Source: Lactobacillus sp. UCMA15818 (lineage in GTDB: Bacteria; Bacillota; Bacilli; Lactobacillales; Lactobacillaceae). From it: DNA of 43,205 nucleotides. The notes under the pieces were generated by a model. That model was not told the origin of the DNA. It worked only from the letters and a program-made list of their open reading frames with translations, and searched no databases. Positions 7,275 to 15,576 of this stretch are shown here, piece by piece. The stretch spans positions 1 through 43,205 of the forward strand of contig NZ_VJYB01000009.1 of the NCBI RefSeq assembly GCF_030400225.1, given 5' to 3'. The position numbers and the translations under genes were made by a program. Every line of letters begins with the position of its first letter. Within the stretch, counting starts at the first letter, position 1.

Positions 7275-8255
7275 ATGACAAAATATAATTGGGGTATGAT
7301 TGGTACCGGCTGGATCGCACATGAAATGGCTGACGCATTGAATGATGTTAACGGTGAGGTCTATGCCGTTGCTGATGTCAACAAGGAGATGCTGGAAAAA
7401 TTTGCATCAGAGAAACACATCAAAAAAACATATACTGATGCAGATGAGATGATTAACAACCCTGACATTGATGTGATCTACATTGCCACACCGCACACAT
7501 ATCATTATCAATATATCAAAGCTGCTCTAGAAGCTGGCAAACACGTATTTTGCGAAAAAGCAATCACTGTTAATGCCAAACAATTTGATGAAGTTGAGGC
7601 TTTAGCAAAAGAAAAAGGCTTGATTTTAACAGAAGGACTCACCTTGTATCACATGCCTGTCTTCGATCAGGTAAAAGAAATTATTGCTGCTGGCAAATTA
7701 GGTGATATCAAATTAGTACAAGTTAATTTCGGTAGCTTGAAAGACTATGATCCAAAAAATCGTTTCTTCAACAAAGATCTTGCAGGTGGCGCCTTATTAG
7801 ATATTGGCGGTTATGCAACTGCATTTGCAAGAACCTTTTTGGCAAGTCAACCAAACACAACATTAACAACAGTTAAATTCTTCGAAACTGGCGTTGATGA
7901 ACAATCTGGTATTATTTTGAAAAATGATCAAGAACAACTCGCAGTGATGGCATTATCCATGCGTGCGAAACAGCCAAAGCGTGGGGTTGTTTCTGGAACA
8001 AAGGGCTACGTTGAAATCAACAATTACCCTCGTGCAACAAGTGCTGAAGTCACATATACCGAGGATGCACACGAACAAGCCAATGAAACTTTGACAGCTG
8101 GTGATGATACACAAGCTTTACGTTACGAAGTTCGTGATATGCAACGCTATATTGATAATGGTCACGATGATGGTCAACTTGCAATTTCACGCGATGTTGC
8201 TCACATTCTGGACAGTGTCCGCAATGCTTGGGGAATGAAGTATCCATTTGATTAA
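7275..8255 (+). CDS. Gfo/Idh/MocA-family oxidoreductase
   Basis: This 326-residue NAD(P)-dependent dehydrogenase has a two-domain layout. The N-terminal Rossmann fold begins with NWGMIGTGWIAHEMADAL. The family's catalytic-lysine motif appears as FCEKAIT (about residue 95), where most relatives have EKP. The C-terminal alpha/beta domain carries a GGALLDIGGYA segment, with the (G)G..D.G.H-like position changed to Tyr. Relatives oxidise sugars, inositols, dihydrodiols or glucose-fructose derivatives; the substrate here is unknown. It is translationally close to the rpiA-like gene (2-base gap, AGGAAG RBS), so the two probably work on the same sugar as the divergent PTS. Confidence 0.88.
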   Translation: MTKYNWGMIGTGWIAHEMADALNDVNGEVYAVADVNKEMLEKFASEKHIKKTYTDADEMINNPDIDVIYIATPHTYHYQYIKAALEAGKHVFCEKAITVNAKQFDEVEALAKEKGLILTEGLTLYHMPVFDQVKEIIAAGKLGDIKLVQVNFGSLKDYDPKNRFFNKDLAGGALLDIGGYATAFARTFLASQPNTTLTTVKFFETGVDEQSGIILKNDQEQLAVMALSMRAKQPKRGVVSGTKGYVEINNYPRATSAEVTYTEDAHEQANETLTAGDDTQALRYEVRDMQRYIDNGHDDGQLAISRDVAHILDSVRNAWGMKYPFD

Positions 8256-8284
8256 TCAATGTAAGCTATACTTTGAACACTGAA

Positions 8285-8402
8285 AAAAGTAGTCTAATTC
8301 GCTAAAATTTGAGTACTAACTCGAAATTACGAACATAGCAGGCACTTTGCTATGAGTAATTCGAAGTTAGACGGAGAATTTTGACTTATGAAACACGTTT
8401 AT
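8285..8402. repeat. Dispersed palindromic repeat, copy 2
   Basis: This copy keeps the whole hairpin core (CTAACTCGAAATTAC ... GTAATTCGAAGTTAG) and the right-hand end GACTTATGAAACACG. The outer left arm is degenerate. It has the same orientation as copy 1 and lies directly before a terminator-like hairpin (8418-8460) that is itself related to the hairpins beside copies 3 and 5. Confidence 0.8.
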
Positions 8403-8417
8403 TCTTACTAAATATAG

Positions 8418-8460
8418 GAGAACTGGTTTAAAAATTTAACTTTGAACCAGCTCTTTTTTA
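8418..8460 (+). terminator. Rho-independent terminator of the rpiA-like / Gfo-Idh operon
   Basis: The hairpin GAG..CTGGTTT / GAACCAG.CTC with an AT-rich loop is followed by TTTTTT. It ends the operon before the NADH oxidase promoter. Read on the other strand, its loop (AAAGTTAAATTTT) matches the hairpin beside repeat copies 3 and 5. Confidence 0.75.
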
Positions 8461-8474
8461 ATAAGCTTTTTGAT

Positions 8475-8503
8475 TTGACAATAAAATATTAACATGTTAA
8501 ATT
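8475..8503 (+). promoter_or_regulatory. Promoter for the NADH oxidase gene
   Basis: TTGACA (8475-8480), a 17-base spacer and TAAATT (8498-8503) predict a start near 8510. This lies downstream of the in-frame ATG at 8494 and so supports the GTG start at 8530. Confidence 0.7.
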
Positions 8504-8529
8504 GTTCCCAGAAATTGGGGGTAATTAGT

Positions 8530-9909
8530 GTGAAGAAAAAAATTATTATTGTCGGTGCCTCTCATGGTGGACATCAGTCTATTCTTGAACTGCTTAGCCG
8601 CTATGACGATGTTGACATTACTTTGTTCGAAACGGGAGACTTTATTTCGTTTATGTCCTGTGGCATGGAATTATACTTGGAAAATAGTGTAACCAACGTC
8701 GAGGCAGTCCGCAATTTCAGGCCTGAAAGTTTTCCACAGAAAAACGTTCACATTTTGAACAACCACCAAGTCACTAAGATTAATAGCGATCAAAAAACTG
8801 TTTCTGTTACTGATTTAGAAAATGGCAAGAGTACTGAAGAATCATATGACAAACTGATTCTCAGTTCAGGTGTGAATCCTAAATCTTTACCAATACCTGG
8901 TAAAGACCTAGAAAATGTTTATTTGATGCGTGGTTATGATTGGGCAACAAAAATAAAAGCCAAATTAGAAGATCCAAGCGTTAAGAACATTACCGTTATT
9001 GGTGCTGGTTACATTGGCATTGAAGCCGCTGAAGCTGCTGTCAAAGCTGGGAAACATGTAAATCTTTTAGATGTTATTGATCGCCCTTTAGGAACTTATC
9101 TTGATTCTGAATTAACAGATGTCATCAGTGAGCACCTAGCAGAAAAGGGTGTTGAGGTTCATACTGGAGTTAAAATTTCAGAATATAGTGGTCAAGGCAA
9201 TCAGGTTCAAGCGGTCAAAAGCGACCAAGGTAATTTCCCAAGCGATGTAGTCATTCAAGCTGCTGGCGTTCAGCCAAATACTGCTTGGTTAAAAGGAACT
9301 GTTGATCTTGATGCTCGTGGTTGGATTAAAAATGATAAGTACCTCAGGACAAATCTTCCCGATGTATATGCCATTGGGGATGCCACATTAGCATATTCAG
9401 TCGCTGCAAATAAAAAAATTCCGGTAGCGCTTGCCACCGTTGCTCGTCGTGAGGCTCGTTACTTAGTGAAACATCTTTTTGAGAAAACTCCATCCGTTCC
9501 CTTTGCAGGAATAGTTGGTTCATCAGCCTTAAGTGTTTTCGATTATCATTTTGCTCAGAGTGGCTTAAATAGCTTCACTGCTGAGCGTGCAGGTGTTAAA
9601 ATAGCTAGTTCTTTCTATGAAGATACTCTCCGTCCAAGCTATGTCCCAGAAAATAAAGTAAATCCGAAAGTTTACGTAAAACTTTTCTTCGATCCCGAAA
9701 ACCATCGTCTTCTCGGTGGTGCGGTCTTATCAACATATGATATAACTGCTCAAGGAAATGTTTTAGCCCTTGCTATTTCGCAACAACTAAAAGTAGAAGA
9801 TTTGGCTGAAGCTGACTTCTTCTTCCAACCAGGTTTTGATCGTCAATGGAGTTTACTCAACTTAGCTGCTCAACATGCATTAGGCGAAGTAGAATTCACA
9901 AAAAAGTAA
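8530..9909 (+). CDS. FAD-dependent NADH oxidase / CoA-disulfide reductase family protein
   Basis: This 459-residue flavoprotein belongs to the peroxide reductase-type group that includes water-forming NADH oxidase (Nox), NADH peroxidase and CoA-disulfide reductase. The N-terminal FAD-binding motif is IIIVGASHGGH. The redox-active cysteine is at about residue 44 in SFMSCGMELYL. The NAD-binding motif VIGAGYIGIEAAEA lies near residue 157 and the second FAD motif YAIGDATLA near 280. A C-terminal dimerisation domain follows. In lactic acid bacteria such enzymes mostly regenerate NAD+ with oxygen. The GTG at 8530 is preferred because GGGGG lies 8 bases upstream and the predicted transcript starts after the earlier ATG. 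It forms a single-gene unit between two terminators. Confidence 0.88.
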   Translation: MKKKIIIVGASHGGHQSILELLSRYDDVDITLFETGDFISFMSCGMELYLENSVTNVEAVRNFRPESFPQKNVHILNNHQVTKINSDQKTVSVTDLENGKSTEESYDKLILSSGVNPKSLPIPGKDLENVYLMRGYDWATKIKAKLEDPSVKNITVIGAGYIGIEAAEAAVKAGKHVNLLDVIDRPLGTYLDSELTDVISEHLAEKGVEVHTGVKISEYSGQGNQVQAVKSDQGNFPSDVVIQAAGVQPNTAWLKGTVDLDARGWIKNDKYLRTNLPDVYAIGDATLAYSVAANKKIPVALATVARREARYLVKHLFEKTPSVPFAGIVGSSALSVFDYHFAQSGLNSFTAERAGVKIASSFYEDTLRPSYVPENKVNPKVYVKLFFDPENHRLLGGAVLSTYDITAQGNVLALAISQQLKVEDLAEADFFFQPGFDRQWSLLNLAAQHALGEVEFTKK

Positions 9910-9929
9910 TTTATATTTAATCGAACAAA

Positions 9930-9985
9930 AAGATCTTCCTAAATTATGAGACTTAATTCTGATAATTTAAGAAGGTCTTTTTTTA
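9930..9985 (+). terminator. Rho-independent terminator after the NADH oxidase gene
   Basis: A near-perfect 18-base stem (AAGATCTTCCTAAATTAT with ATAATTTAAGAAGGTCTT) is followed by a run of T. The 14-base loop is AT-rich. The remaining 130 bases up to 10117 show nothing further. Confidence 0.85.
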
Positions 9986-10116
9986 TTAACAACAAACAAT
10001 GACTTAAAATATCACAGATACCTGCAAGAAACTGAATAAATCAATGAAAGAAAAAATTTCCATGTAGTTCTCTGAACTAAGCACTATTTATGGTAATTTG
10101 CGGTTATATTTTACTG

Positions 10117-10692
10117 TTAAACTTCACGAACAAGTTTTAAATTTTCGCGGTTATCAGCAACAAAGTGTAAATAATGCGTGAAGCACTCTTCTAGAAAAGA
10201 GATGGTTTTGGCATTTGTCAATTGGGACTGATCATCAAATTGCTGTTTAGCATTGCTCAATAAGAATTCATAACCCGGCATAACAAAGGCATTAACACCA
10301 GGAGAATTTAGAATTTGACGGAGGTTATCTTGCGCGCGTGCTGTCCCCTGGAAACCTAAAGAAGCCCCAACAACCATTACTGGCTGAGTAGTGAACGGAT
10401 GTGTGGCTGCTGATAACCATTCAATTGTGCTTTTAAGTGCAGCTGTAATTGCATGATCATATTCGGGTGTAGCAATAATGATTCCATCCGCAGCAGTGAG
10501 CTGATCACTCAAAGTATAGACACTGCTTGGAACATCTGCTAGTCCAGTTTCGTTAAATAAGGGTATCTCGTCTATTTCAGCCACAGTGATAGTGGCATCG
10601 GTAATGAAGTGGTGCTGCATATATTCTAAGAGCATCCGGTTATATGAAGTTGGAGCATTAGTTCCCACTAAACCTACTAAGTTAAGTACCAT
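10117..10692 (-). CDS. NAD(P)H-dependent FMN reductase (flavodoxin-like)
   Basis: This 191-residue protein is of the NADPH-dependent FMN reductase family. The FMN phosphate loop is visible at the N-terminus (GTNAPTSYNRML) and the isoalloxazine-binding signature at about residues 77-92 (ATPEYDHAITAALKSTIEW). A MVVGASLGFQGTARAQ segment follows. Such proteins pass reducing power from NAD(P)H to flavin or to a partner flavoprotein. The gene lies 12 bases after the MFS gene in the same operon as the fumarate-reductase-like flavoprotein and could be its electron donor. RBS AGGAGG lies 9 bases before the ATG. A quinone or azo-dye reductase role is also possible. Confidence 0.85.
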   Translation of the reverse strand: MVLNLVGLVGTNAPTSYNRMLLEYMQHHFITDATITVAEIDEIPLFNETGLADVPSSVYTLSDQLTAADGIIIATPEYDHAITAALKSTIEWLSAATHPFTTQPVMVVGASLGFQGTARAQDNLRQILNSPGVNAFVMPGYEFLLSNAKQQFDDQSQLTNAKTISFLEECFTHYLHFVADNRENLKLVREV

Positions 10693-10704
10693 TTAGAATT
10701 CCTC

Positions 10705-11889
10705 CTATTCCTGATTAAACTTGTGGCTTTTCTTGTCAACTACGGTATAAATAGCCATAATAACGGTTAAGATAGCGAATCCCCAACTGCACAGCATTAA
10801 GACAAAGTAAGGCTGATCATTGCCAAATAAGTTAGCAACACCATTAACTAAGGTTGGTGATAGGAAAGCACCTAAGTTAATTCCTACTAAGATAATAGAA
10901 GTTGATAAATTTGCAGAGTTAGCTGGAGCGATTTGTGCTACGCGATAAAAAGCCTGTGGAAAAACCCAACCAAAGAAAACTCCGCAAATGATAACACCAA
11001 TCGTAACGACCAGAACACTAGTAGCTGTAGCAACAATCATAAAACCTATTGAAATTCCTAGTAAAGCAATTGGTAAAATAAAGTTACCGATAAATTTACT
11101 AATCTTACCAAATGGCATGCTAGCAAACATCGAAGCAGCTCCCATTCCTGCCAAAATACTTGAAGCAATTGCAGGAGTAGTAATGTGCTGTGCCGTCACA
11201 AAACTCGCTAACTTAATCGTCATCATCATGAACATTCCAAAAATGGCAAGCATTAATAATGCAAGCATAAAAACATGGACATTAGTCGATTGTTTCGGTA
11301 CGTTTGTCTTCTCATTTGTCTGGTGATCAGTCGGAATCTTAACAAAAAAGCCAAACATTAGTAAAGGAATCATTGCAATTAGGTAACCTGCAAAGGCAGT
11401 CTTCCAGCCAGCAAGAACGAGAATCCCTAACAGTAAACCAAAGCCTGCATTTCCTAAATTTTGTGATGTATTTTGATAACCCAACATGTCGGCTAGTTCT
11501 TGTTTTTTATAAAAACGGTACATTAAGCTAACGGCAAAGGGATTAAAGAGACCAATTCCTAAACCCATAATAAAGCGGCCAATTACAATAACCATGTAAT
11601 TGGTAACGAAAACAGGAGTTAACCCGCCGATTAAGTACATTACCAAACCACTCATGATAGTCCGTTTAATTCCAAATTTTTGGGCAATCATAGTTGAAAA
11701 CATAATCATTAGTAACACACCTAAGTTAGGCAGAGTTGAAATCATTTCAACTTGCGCGGTAGTTTGCTGTGTAAATGTATTTTCCATTAATGGGATAGCA
11801 ACCGCTATTGATGGCGCGGTCATTGATAAAATCGAAAGCGAAAGCACTGATAGTTTAAATAACCAACCGTGTGATTTAGCATTTTCCAT
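10705..11889 (-). CDS. MFS transporter
   Basis: This 394-residue polytopic membrane protein has about 12 hydrophobic segments and the major facilitator layout. A loop 2-3 motif appears as AQKFGIKRTIMSG, and GRFIMGLGIGLFNPFAVS follows. It lies between the fumarate-reductase-like gene (19-base gap) and the flavin reductase gene (12-base gap), so it is almost certainly co-transcribed. In that context it most likely imports the compound to be reduced or exports its product. The substrate is not deducible from sequence. Confidence 0.85.
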   Translation of the reverse strand: MENAKSHGWLFKLSVLSLSILSMTAPSIAVAIPLMENTFTQQTTAQVEMISTLPNLGVLLMIMFSTMIAQKFGIKRTIMSGLVMYLIGGLTPVFVTNYMVIVIGRFIMGLGIGLFNPFAVSLMYRFYKKQELADMLGYQNTSQNLGNAGFGLLLGILVLAGWKTAFAGYLIAMIPLLMFGFFVKIPTDHQTNEKTNVPKQSTNVHVFMLALLMLAIFGMFMMMTIKLASFVTAQHITTPAIASSILAGMGAASMFASMPFGKISKFIGNFILPIALLGISIGFMIVATATSVLVVTIGVIICGVFFGWVFPQAFYRVAQIAPANSANLSTSIILVGINLGAFLSPTLVNGVANLFGNDQPYFVLMLCSWGFAILTVIMAIYTVVDKKSHKFNQE

Positions 11890-11908
11890 GAGTTAAAACC
11901 TTCCTAAC

Positions 11909-13420
11909 CTAGTTTTTAATTAATTTATTATTTTTAGTTTTAATATATTCACTAGCACTTGTACCAGCAATTCGTCCAGATGTCCAAGTAAAACCAGAAG
12001 CCAAGCCTTCATAGGCAGGGTAGCAGTGACCTTGATAATAACCACCAGCATTAGCGCCACCCGTATAGAGACCAGGAATAGATTTGAACTTGTCATCTAG
12101 AACACTTAGATTGGTATCAACACGAACACCACCAACCGTACCTAAGTAAGCAACTTGGGCAGAAAAAGCATAGAAAGGTCCTTGTTCTACTGAATAGACG
12201 AGTGAGCGACCAGATTTTGCAAAATCAGTATCGACACGATTTTTCACATTGTGATTGTACGCAGCAACTGCCTGAGTTAAAGTAGCTGAATCCATATTTG
12301 CAGCAGCAGCTAATTCAACTAAAGTATTACCCTTAAAGGCTGTCCCAGCGGTAACGGATTCATTGGCAAGTTTGGTGAAATCACCGGGCTCAGTCCCAGC
12401 CCCTGGACCGGCTTGCGAGATTTCGAGTTGACCCCCGGTTTTAGTGAAATCATCAAGGGTTGCTTGGTCAACCACAAAATAGTACTTACCACCAACAGAG
12501 TATCCTGCATTGGCCCACTCAACAGTATCGTAAACTACATCCTCATTAGTAAAGCGCTCACCTTTGGAACTTACCCAAAACAATGGCGTTAATAATAATT
12601 GAGTTAACGCAGAGTTGGAAAAGCCAGCTAAATGTTTCTTTGAAGTTTGTTGAGTAACTTTGGATTTAGCTAATTGGGCGGCATGAATCAAGGCAGTCCC
12701 ATCAATGTTGACCCCACCTGCAGCAACGATTGCCTTAAGTCCTTCGCCATTATTAGGTACTCCTAATTGCCGCAAATTACGAGTATGCATTGTTTTAGCA
12801 ACTAAGTCACTATCACCACCAAATCCACCCGTTGCGATAATTGTTGCCTGTGCCTCAACATCAATGACCTCGCCATTAACAGTGGTTGCCTTAATCCCAA
12901 TAACTTGACCAGTGCTGTCTTGTTTAATAGCCTGCATAGTGACATTAAATTCGAATTTGACACCTTCGTCAACTAGAGTTTGCTGAATACGTTCATAACT
13001 ACCAGTTTTATCTTGATACATATGATAAACACCACCCTGATAGTCACTGTTACGATGAGCAAATTGTGTTGTATCAGCAGTTGCATTTAATTTAATATGC
13101 ATCCCCATTTTCTCAATCCACGCTAAAGTATCAGCTGCTGAAGTAACAATTTTATGAATTAGCGGTCCATTGGAAATGTTATGGTTATAACTAGTCAACT
13201 GTCGAATAGCCTCAGTTTTGGACATGACCATCCCGCGTTCGCGCTGTTCTTTGGAGTCAATAGCGAAGAAGCCACTCGAGATTTTAGTATTCCCACCAAT
13301 TTGAGGCTGCTTTTCTAGAACTAAGACCTGTAACCCATGCTCAGCGGCAGCATGGGCGGCGGCTAAACCAGTTCCGCCAGCACCAGCTACAACAACATCA
13401 GTTTTAATTAATTTGCTCAT
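11909..13420 (-). CDS. FAD-dependent fumarate reductase-like flavoprotein (putative ene-reductase)
   Basis: This 503-residue protein belongs to the fumarate reductase/succinate dehydrogenase flavoprotein family (FAD_binding_2). It begins with the dinucleotide motif VVVAGAGGTGLAAAHAAAEHG and the GGNTKISSG segment of the family. A second FAD motif (TIIATGGFGG) is near residue 195. The C-terminal GLYTGGANAGGYYQGHCYPAYEGLASGF matches the usual GLYAAGE..GG..G..R..G....... region. No haem or covalent FMN domain is present, so an outside electron donor is needed; the neighbouring FMN reductase is the obvious candidate. Known relatives reduce fumarate, urocanate, hydroxycinnamates or vinylphenols. 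The ATG at 13420 has GGAG 8 bases upstream. Its divergent AraC-type neighbour probably controls it. Confidence 0.85.
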   Translation of the reverse strand: MSKLIKTDVVVAGAGGTGLAAAHAAAEHGLQVLVLEKQPQIGGNTKISSGFFAIDSKEQRERGMVMSKTEAIRQLTSYNHNISNGPLIHKIVTSAADTLAWIEKMGMHIKLNATADTTQFAHRNSDYQGGVYHMYQDKTGSYERIQQTLVDEGVKFEFNVTMQAIKQDSTGQVIGIKATTVNGEVIDVEAQATIIATGGFGGDSDLVAKTMHTRNLRQLGVPNNGEGLKAIVAAGGVNIDGTALIHAAQLAKSKVTQQTSKKHLAGFSNSALTQLLLTPLFWVSSKGERFTNEDVVYDTVEWANAGYSVGGKYYFVVDQATLDDFTKTGGQLEISQAGPGAGTEPGDFTKLANESVTAGTAFKGNTLVELAAAANMDSATLTQAVAAYNHNVKNRVDTDFAKSGRSLVYSVEQGPFYAFSAQVAYLGTVGGVRVDTNLSVLDDKFKSIPGLYTGGANAGGYYQGHCYPAYEGLASGFTWTSGRIAGTSASEYIKTKNNKLIKN

Positions 13421-13484
13421 AATAATCACTCCTACATTAAGTTATGCTTATATTTTATAGTGAAATGTTGCACAATATCAGTAG

Positions 13485-13518
13485 AAGATATATCTTAATC
13501 TTAGGGTAAATATATCTT
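13485..13518. promoter_or_regulatory. Candidate AraC-type operator between the reductase operon and its regulator
   Basis: ATATATCTT occurs twice in the same orientation, at 13488-13496 and 13510-13518. The start-to-start spacing is 22 bases, two helical turns, as is usual for AraC-family half-sites. The first lies inside a perfect 12-base palindrome, AAGATATATCTT (13485-13496). The AT-rich composition makes chance repeats plausible. Confidence 0.45.
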
Positions 13519-13541
13519 TTATGAAAAAGAGGAAAGCTCAA

Positions 13542-14450
13542 ATGATAATAAATCATACAATAAAAAGTGCTATAAAGATTGATGGAATGGTATCTGAGCG
13601 TCGAAAACTGCCTTCAATTACAAGCAGTGCAGCTTATTGCTTTAAAGTTCACATGCAAATGATTGAGTGCATAGCAAGCTGTGCAGTAACATTGGGTACA
13701 ACAGAAATTCCATTGCGGCCCTTTGATGTGATCTTAATTCAACAAGTCGATCAATTGCTATTCAAGGCCACTGATCAGCCAGCTGAAATTCGAATTTTTG
13801 ATGAATGGCTGCAAATACCGAATCCATTAAATATGACACTGGTGGGCAATAATCCACTGATTCATGATTTAATGAACGATGTTGATTCGCAACGAAATCA
13901 ATACGTAGTTTTCCGCCATCTGGAAACTAAAATTGTGCATGGATACTTGAATGTAATTGCTACTTTAGAGAATTATCCAACAGATAAGTTTTTAACATTC
14001 CAGCATGAGAGTCTACTGGGCTTGTTATATACTGAACTATTACGTGCACATCGGCAAAAAATTTCTAAGACTGACTCTTCTTTTCCTCAACGCCCTATTC
14101 GTTACGCAGGACCGGACGCACAGGCCGGTGCAATCTTCATGTACCTAACACAACATATTAATGATGTAACTTTAGTGAGTGCTGCAACTTACTTTGGATA
14201 CCAGCAAAACTATTTTTCACGTTTATGTCACGCACTGTTTAATCAATCTTTCTCAACTTTGAAGACGACCTTACGGATGGAAATGGCAGCACGCATGTTA
14301 TCACTATCAAGTAAAGGTATTGATGAAATCAGTACCGAATTAGGCTATAAAAATTTAACTAGTTTTTATAGCCATTTCCGCAATGAACGTGGACAGACTC
14401 CCCGTCAGTTTCGTGAAGAATACCAGCAACATATTCATCAACACTCATAA
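13542..14450 (+). CDS. AraC-family transcriptional regulator
   Basis: This protein of about 302 residues has an N-terminal cupin-like sensing region (up to about residue 150) and a C-terminal double helix-turn-helix of the AraC type (about residues 200-295). The second helix-turn-helix shows GIDEISTELGYKNLTSFYSHFRNE, followed by the family signature GQTPRQFREEY. It is divergent from the reductase/MFS/flavin reductase operon and is its likely ligand-dependent activator. The ATG at 13542 is preferred over 13521 because GAGG lies 9 bases upstream. The inducer is unknown. Transcription ends against the DUF1003 gene at the hairpin at 14526. Confidence 0.88.
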   Translation: MIINHTIKSAIKIDGMVSERRKLPSITSSAAYCFKVHMQMIECIASCAVTLGTTEIPLRPFDVILIQQVDQLLFKATDQPAEIRIFDEWLQIPNPLNMTLVGNNPLIHDLMNDVDSQRNQYVVFRHLETKIVHGYLNVIATLENYPTDKFLTFQHESLLGLLYTELLRAHRQKISKTDSSFPQRPIRYAGPDAQAGAIFMYLTQHINDVTLVSAATYFGYQQNYFSRLCHALFNQSFSTLKTTLRMEMAARMLSLSSKGIDEISTELGYKNLTSFYSHFRNERGQTPRQFREEYQQHIHQHS

Positions 14451-14525
14451 TGGCTGCAGAGATACTATTTGTGTGATTAGTAATCTGATTTTTAAAATAT
14501 TGCTTGTATATTTGGTCATAAAAAA

Positions 14526-14567
14526 TACCCCATAATAATTAGATTTTTACCTAACTATTATGGGGCA
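14526..14567 (-). terminator. Hairpin terminator downstream of the DUF1003 gene, shared core with 29922-30025
   Basis: Read on the minus strand, ATGCCCCATAATAGTTAG pairs with CTAATTATTATGGGGTAT and is followed by TTTTTTA. It would end the DUF1003 transcript and sits between convergent genes. Its core (TAGTTAGGTAAAAATCTAA) recurs with few changes in the long palindrome at 29922-30025. Confidence 0.75.
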
Positions 14568-14655
14568 TCTCACTTGTAGTACACTCTCTACTTTTTTAAT
14601 CAAGTTTTTAATTCTATTTTTATACTCATATGTTCCATAATTCAGATTAATACTA

Positions 14656-15408
14656 TTATTTTTTGTCTTTTTCTTCAAAATATTGCTGTAATCTTCTTAA
14701 TTCACTTACCTGTGACTCAATAGACCCTAGCATCTCCGTTTGGATTTTCTGGATTTGCAATAAATTTGGCTGATCTTGTTGAATTAAGTGATCAATTTTT
14801 GAATGCAGAACCCTAATCTCTTCTTCTGACTTCTGATTCACTTGATAATCATTACGTGATTCCAGTCGATCATACTCGGATGAACGATTTTGACTCATCA
14901 TGATCAATGGTGCCTGAATTGCAGCGACCATACTTAAAAAAAGATTCAGTAAAATAAATGGATATTGATCAAAATGTACACCGAACCAATGAAATACATT
15001 TAAAAGTATCCAGAAAATCATGATTCCAATAAAACTTAAAATAAATGACCAGCTACCACCAAAACGTGCAACTCCATCAGCAATTCTTTGTCCAAAAGTC
15101 ATAGAGTTTTCTAATTGCTTACGTACATCTATTACTTGATAGGCATCATTTTCCATCACACGCGTTAGTTTTCTAGTTAACTTATCGTTTTGCCGATAAT
15201 CTTTTTCAATCATCTGATCCATCTTTTTTACACGATACTGCACTAGATGCTCACTGCAAATAAATTGGCTGTCAGCAGCTTTCGGATAGTCTCGTCTTAT
15301 CAGTGCTCGCAGAGAACCATCCAGATCTTTTAGAAAAACCCCGTCCACCAAATCATACTCTTTTTGATCTACAAGACATTTTAGCCCATGCTCCATATTT
15401 TTTTCCAT
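14656..15408 (-). CDS. DUF1003 family membrane protein
   Basis: This 250-residue protein carries the DUF1003 signature: FGQRIADGVARFGGSWSFI, two membrane segments (about residues 118-138 and 150-172) and the diagnostic loop YPFILLNLFLSMVAAIQAPLIMMSQNR. A cysteine-containing N-terminal region precedes it. The C-terminus is a predicted coiled coil (SEEEIRVLHSKIDHL ... SQVSELRRLQQYFEEKDKK). The function of the family is not established. The ATG at 15408 has GAGGGG 9 bases upstream. A small ORF and a closed stem lie in its 5' region, and a promoter sits at 15577-15605. Confidence 0.88.
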   Translation of the reverse strand: MEKNMEHGLKCLVDQKEYDLVDGVFLKDLDGSLRALIRRDYPKAADSQFICSEHLVQYRVKKMDQMIEKDYRQNDKLTRKLTRVMENDAYQVIDVRKQLENSMTFGQRIADGVARFGGSWSFILSFIGIMIFWILLNVFHWFGVHFDQYPFILLNLFLSMVAAIQAPLIMMSQNRSSEYDRLESRNDYQVNQKSEEEIRVLHSKIDHLIQQDQPNLLQIQKIQTEMLGSIESQVSELRRLQQYFEEKDKK

Positions 15409-15430
15409 TGATAATTTCCCCTCAATTGAA

Positions 15431-15529
15431 TTATTTTAGGCGCCTATATTGCGAGGGAACGTAATCATCAGCACCACTAACCATTGCTTCGTCACTACTA
15501 TTTATAGTACATCTATGACTATCTGACAT
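15431..15529 (-). CDS. Putative 32-residue small ORF in the DUF1003 leader
   Basis: The ORF begins MSDSHRCTINSS and ends SGADDYVPSQYRRLK, with its stop 22 bases before the DUF1003 ATG. A GGTG site lies 6 bases before the ATG, though the spacing to the best purine run is short. It would be on the same transcript. The peptide is hydrophilic with no membrane segment or signal. I do not recognise it. The DNA also forms a 7-base-pair stem closing an RNA domain, so the reading frame could be incidental. Confidence 0.4.
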   Translation of the reverse strand: MSDSHRCTINSSDEAMVSGADDYVPSQYRRLK

Positions 15530-15536
15530 TTCCCTC
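15453..15536 (-). promoter_or_regulatory. Candidate structured 5' leader of the DUF1003 gene
   Basis: On the minus strand GAGGGAA (15536-15530) and TTCCCTC (15459-15453) form a perfect 7-base-pair stem enclosing 70 bases with further short hairpins (e.g. ACTAT/ATAGT). The position, between a promoter and the gene, would suit a regulatory RNA. I could not match it to M-box, yybP-ykoY or other known riboswitch patterns from memory. Confidence 0.35.
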
Positions 15537-15576
15537 ACCACACTTTCTAAAATTCCTGTTGATTTGATACACATTT

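Noticed and set aside
8494-8529. ATG at 8494 as start of the NADH oxidase
   Set aside because: It overlaps the predicted -10 box, so it would lie upstream of the transcript start; the GTG at 8530 has an RBS and begins at the FAD-binding strand.
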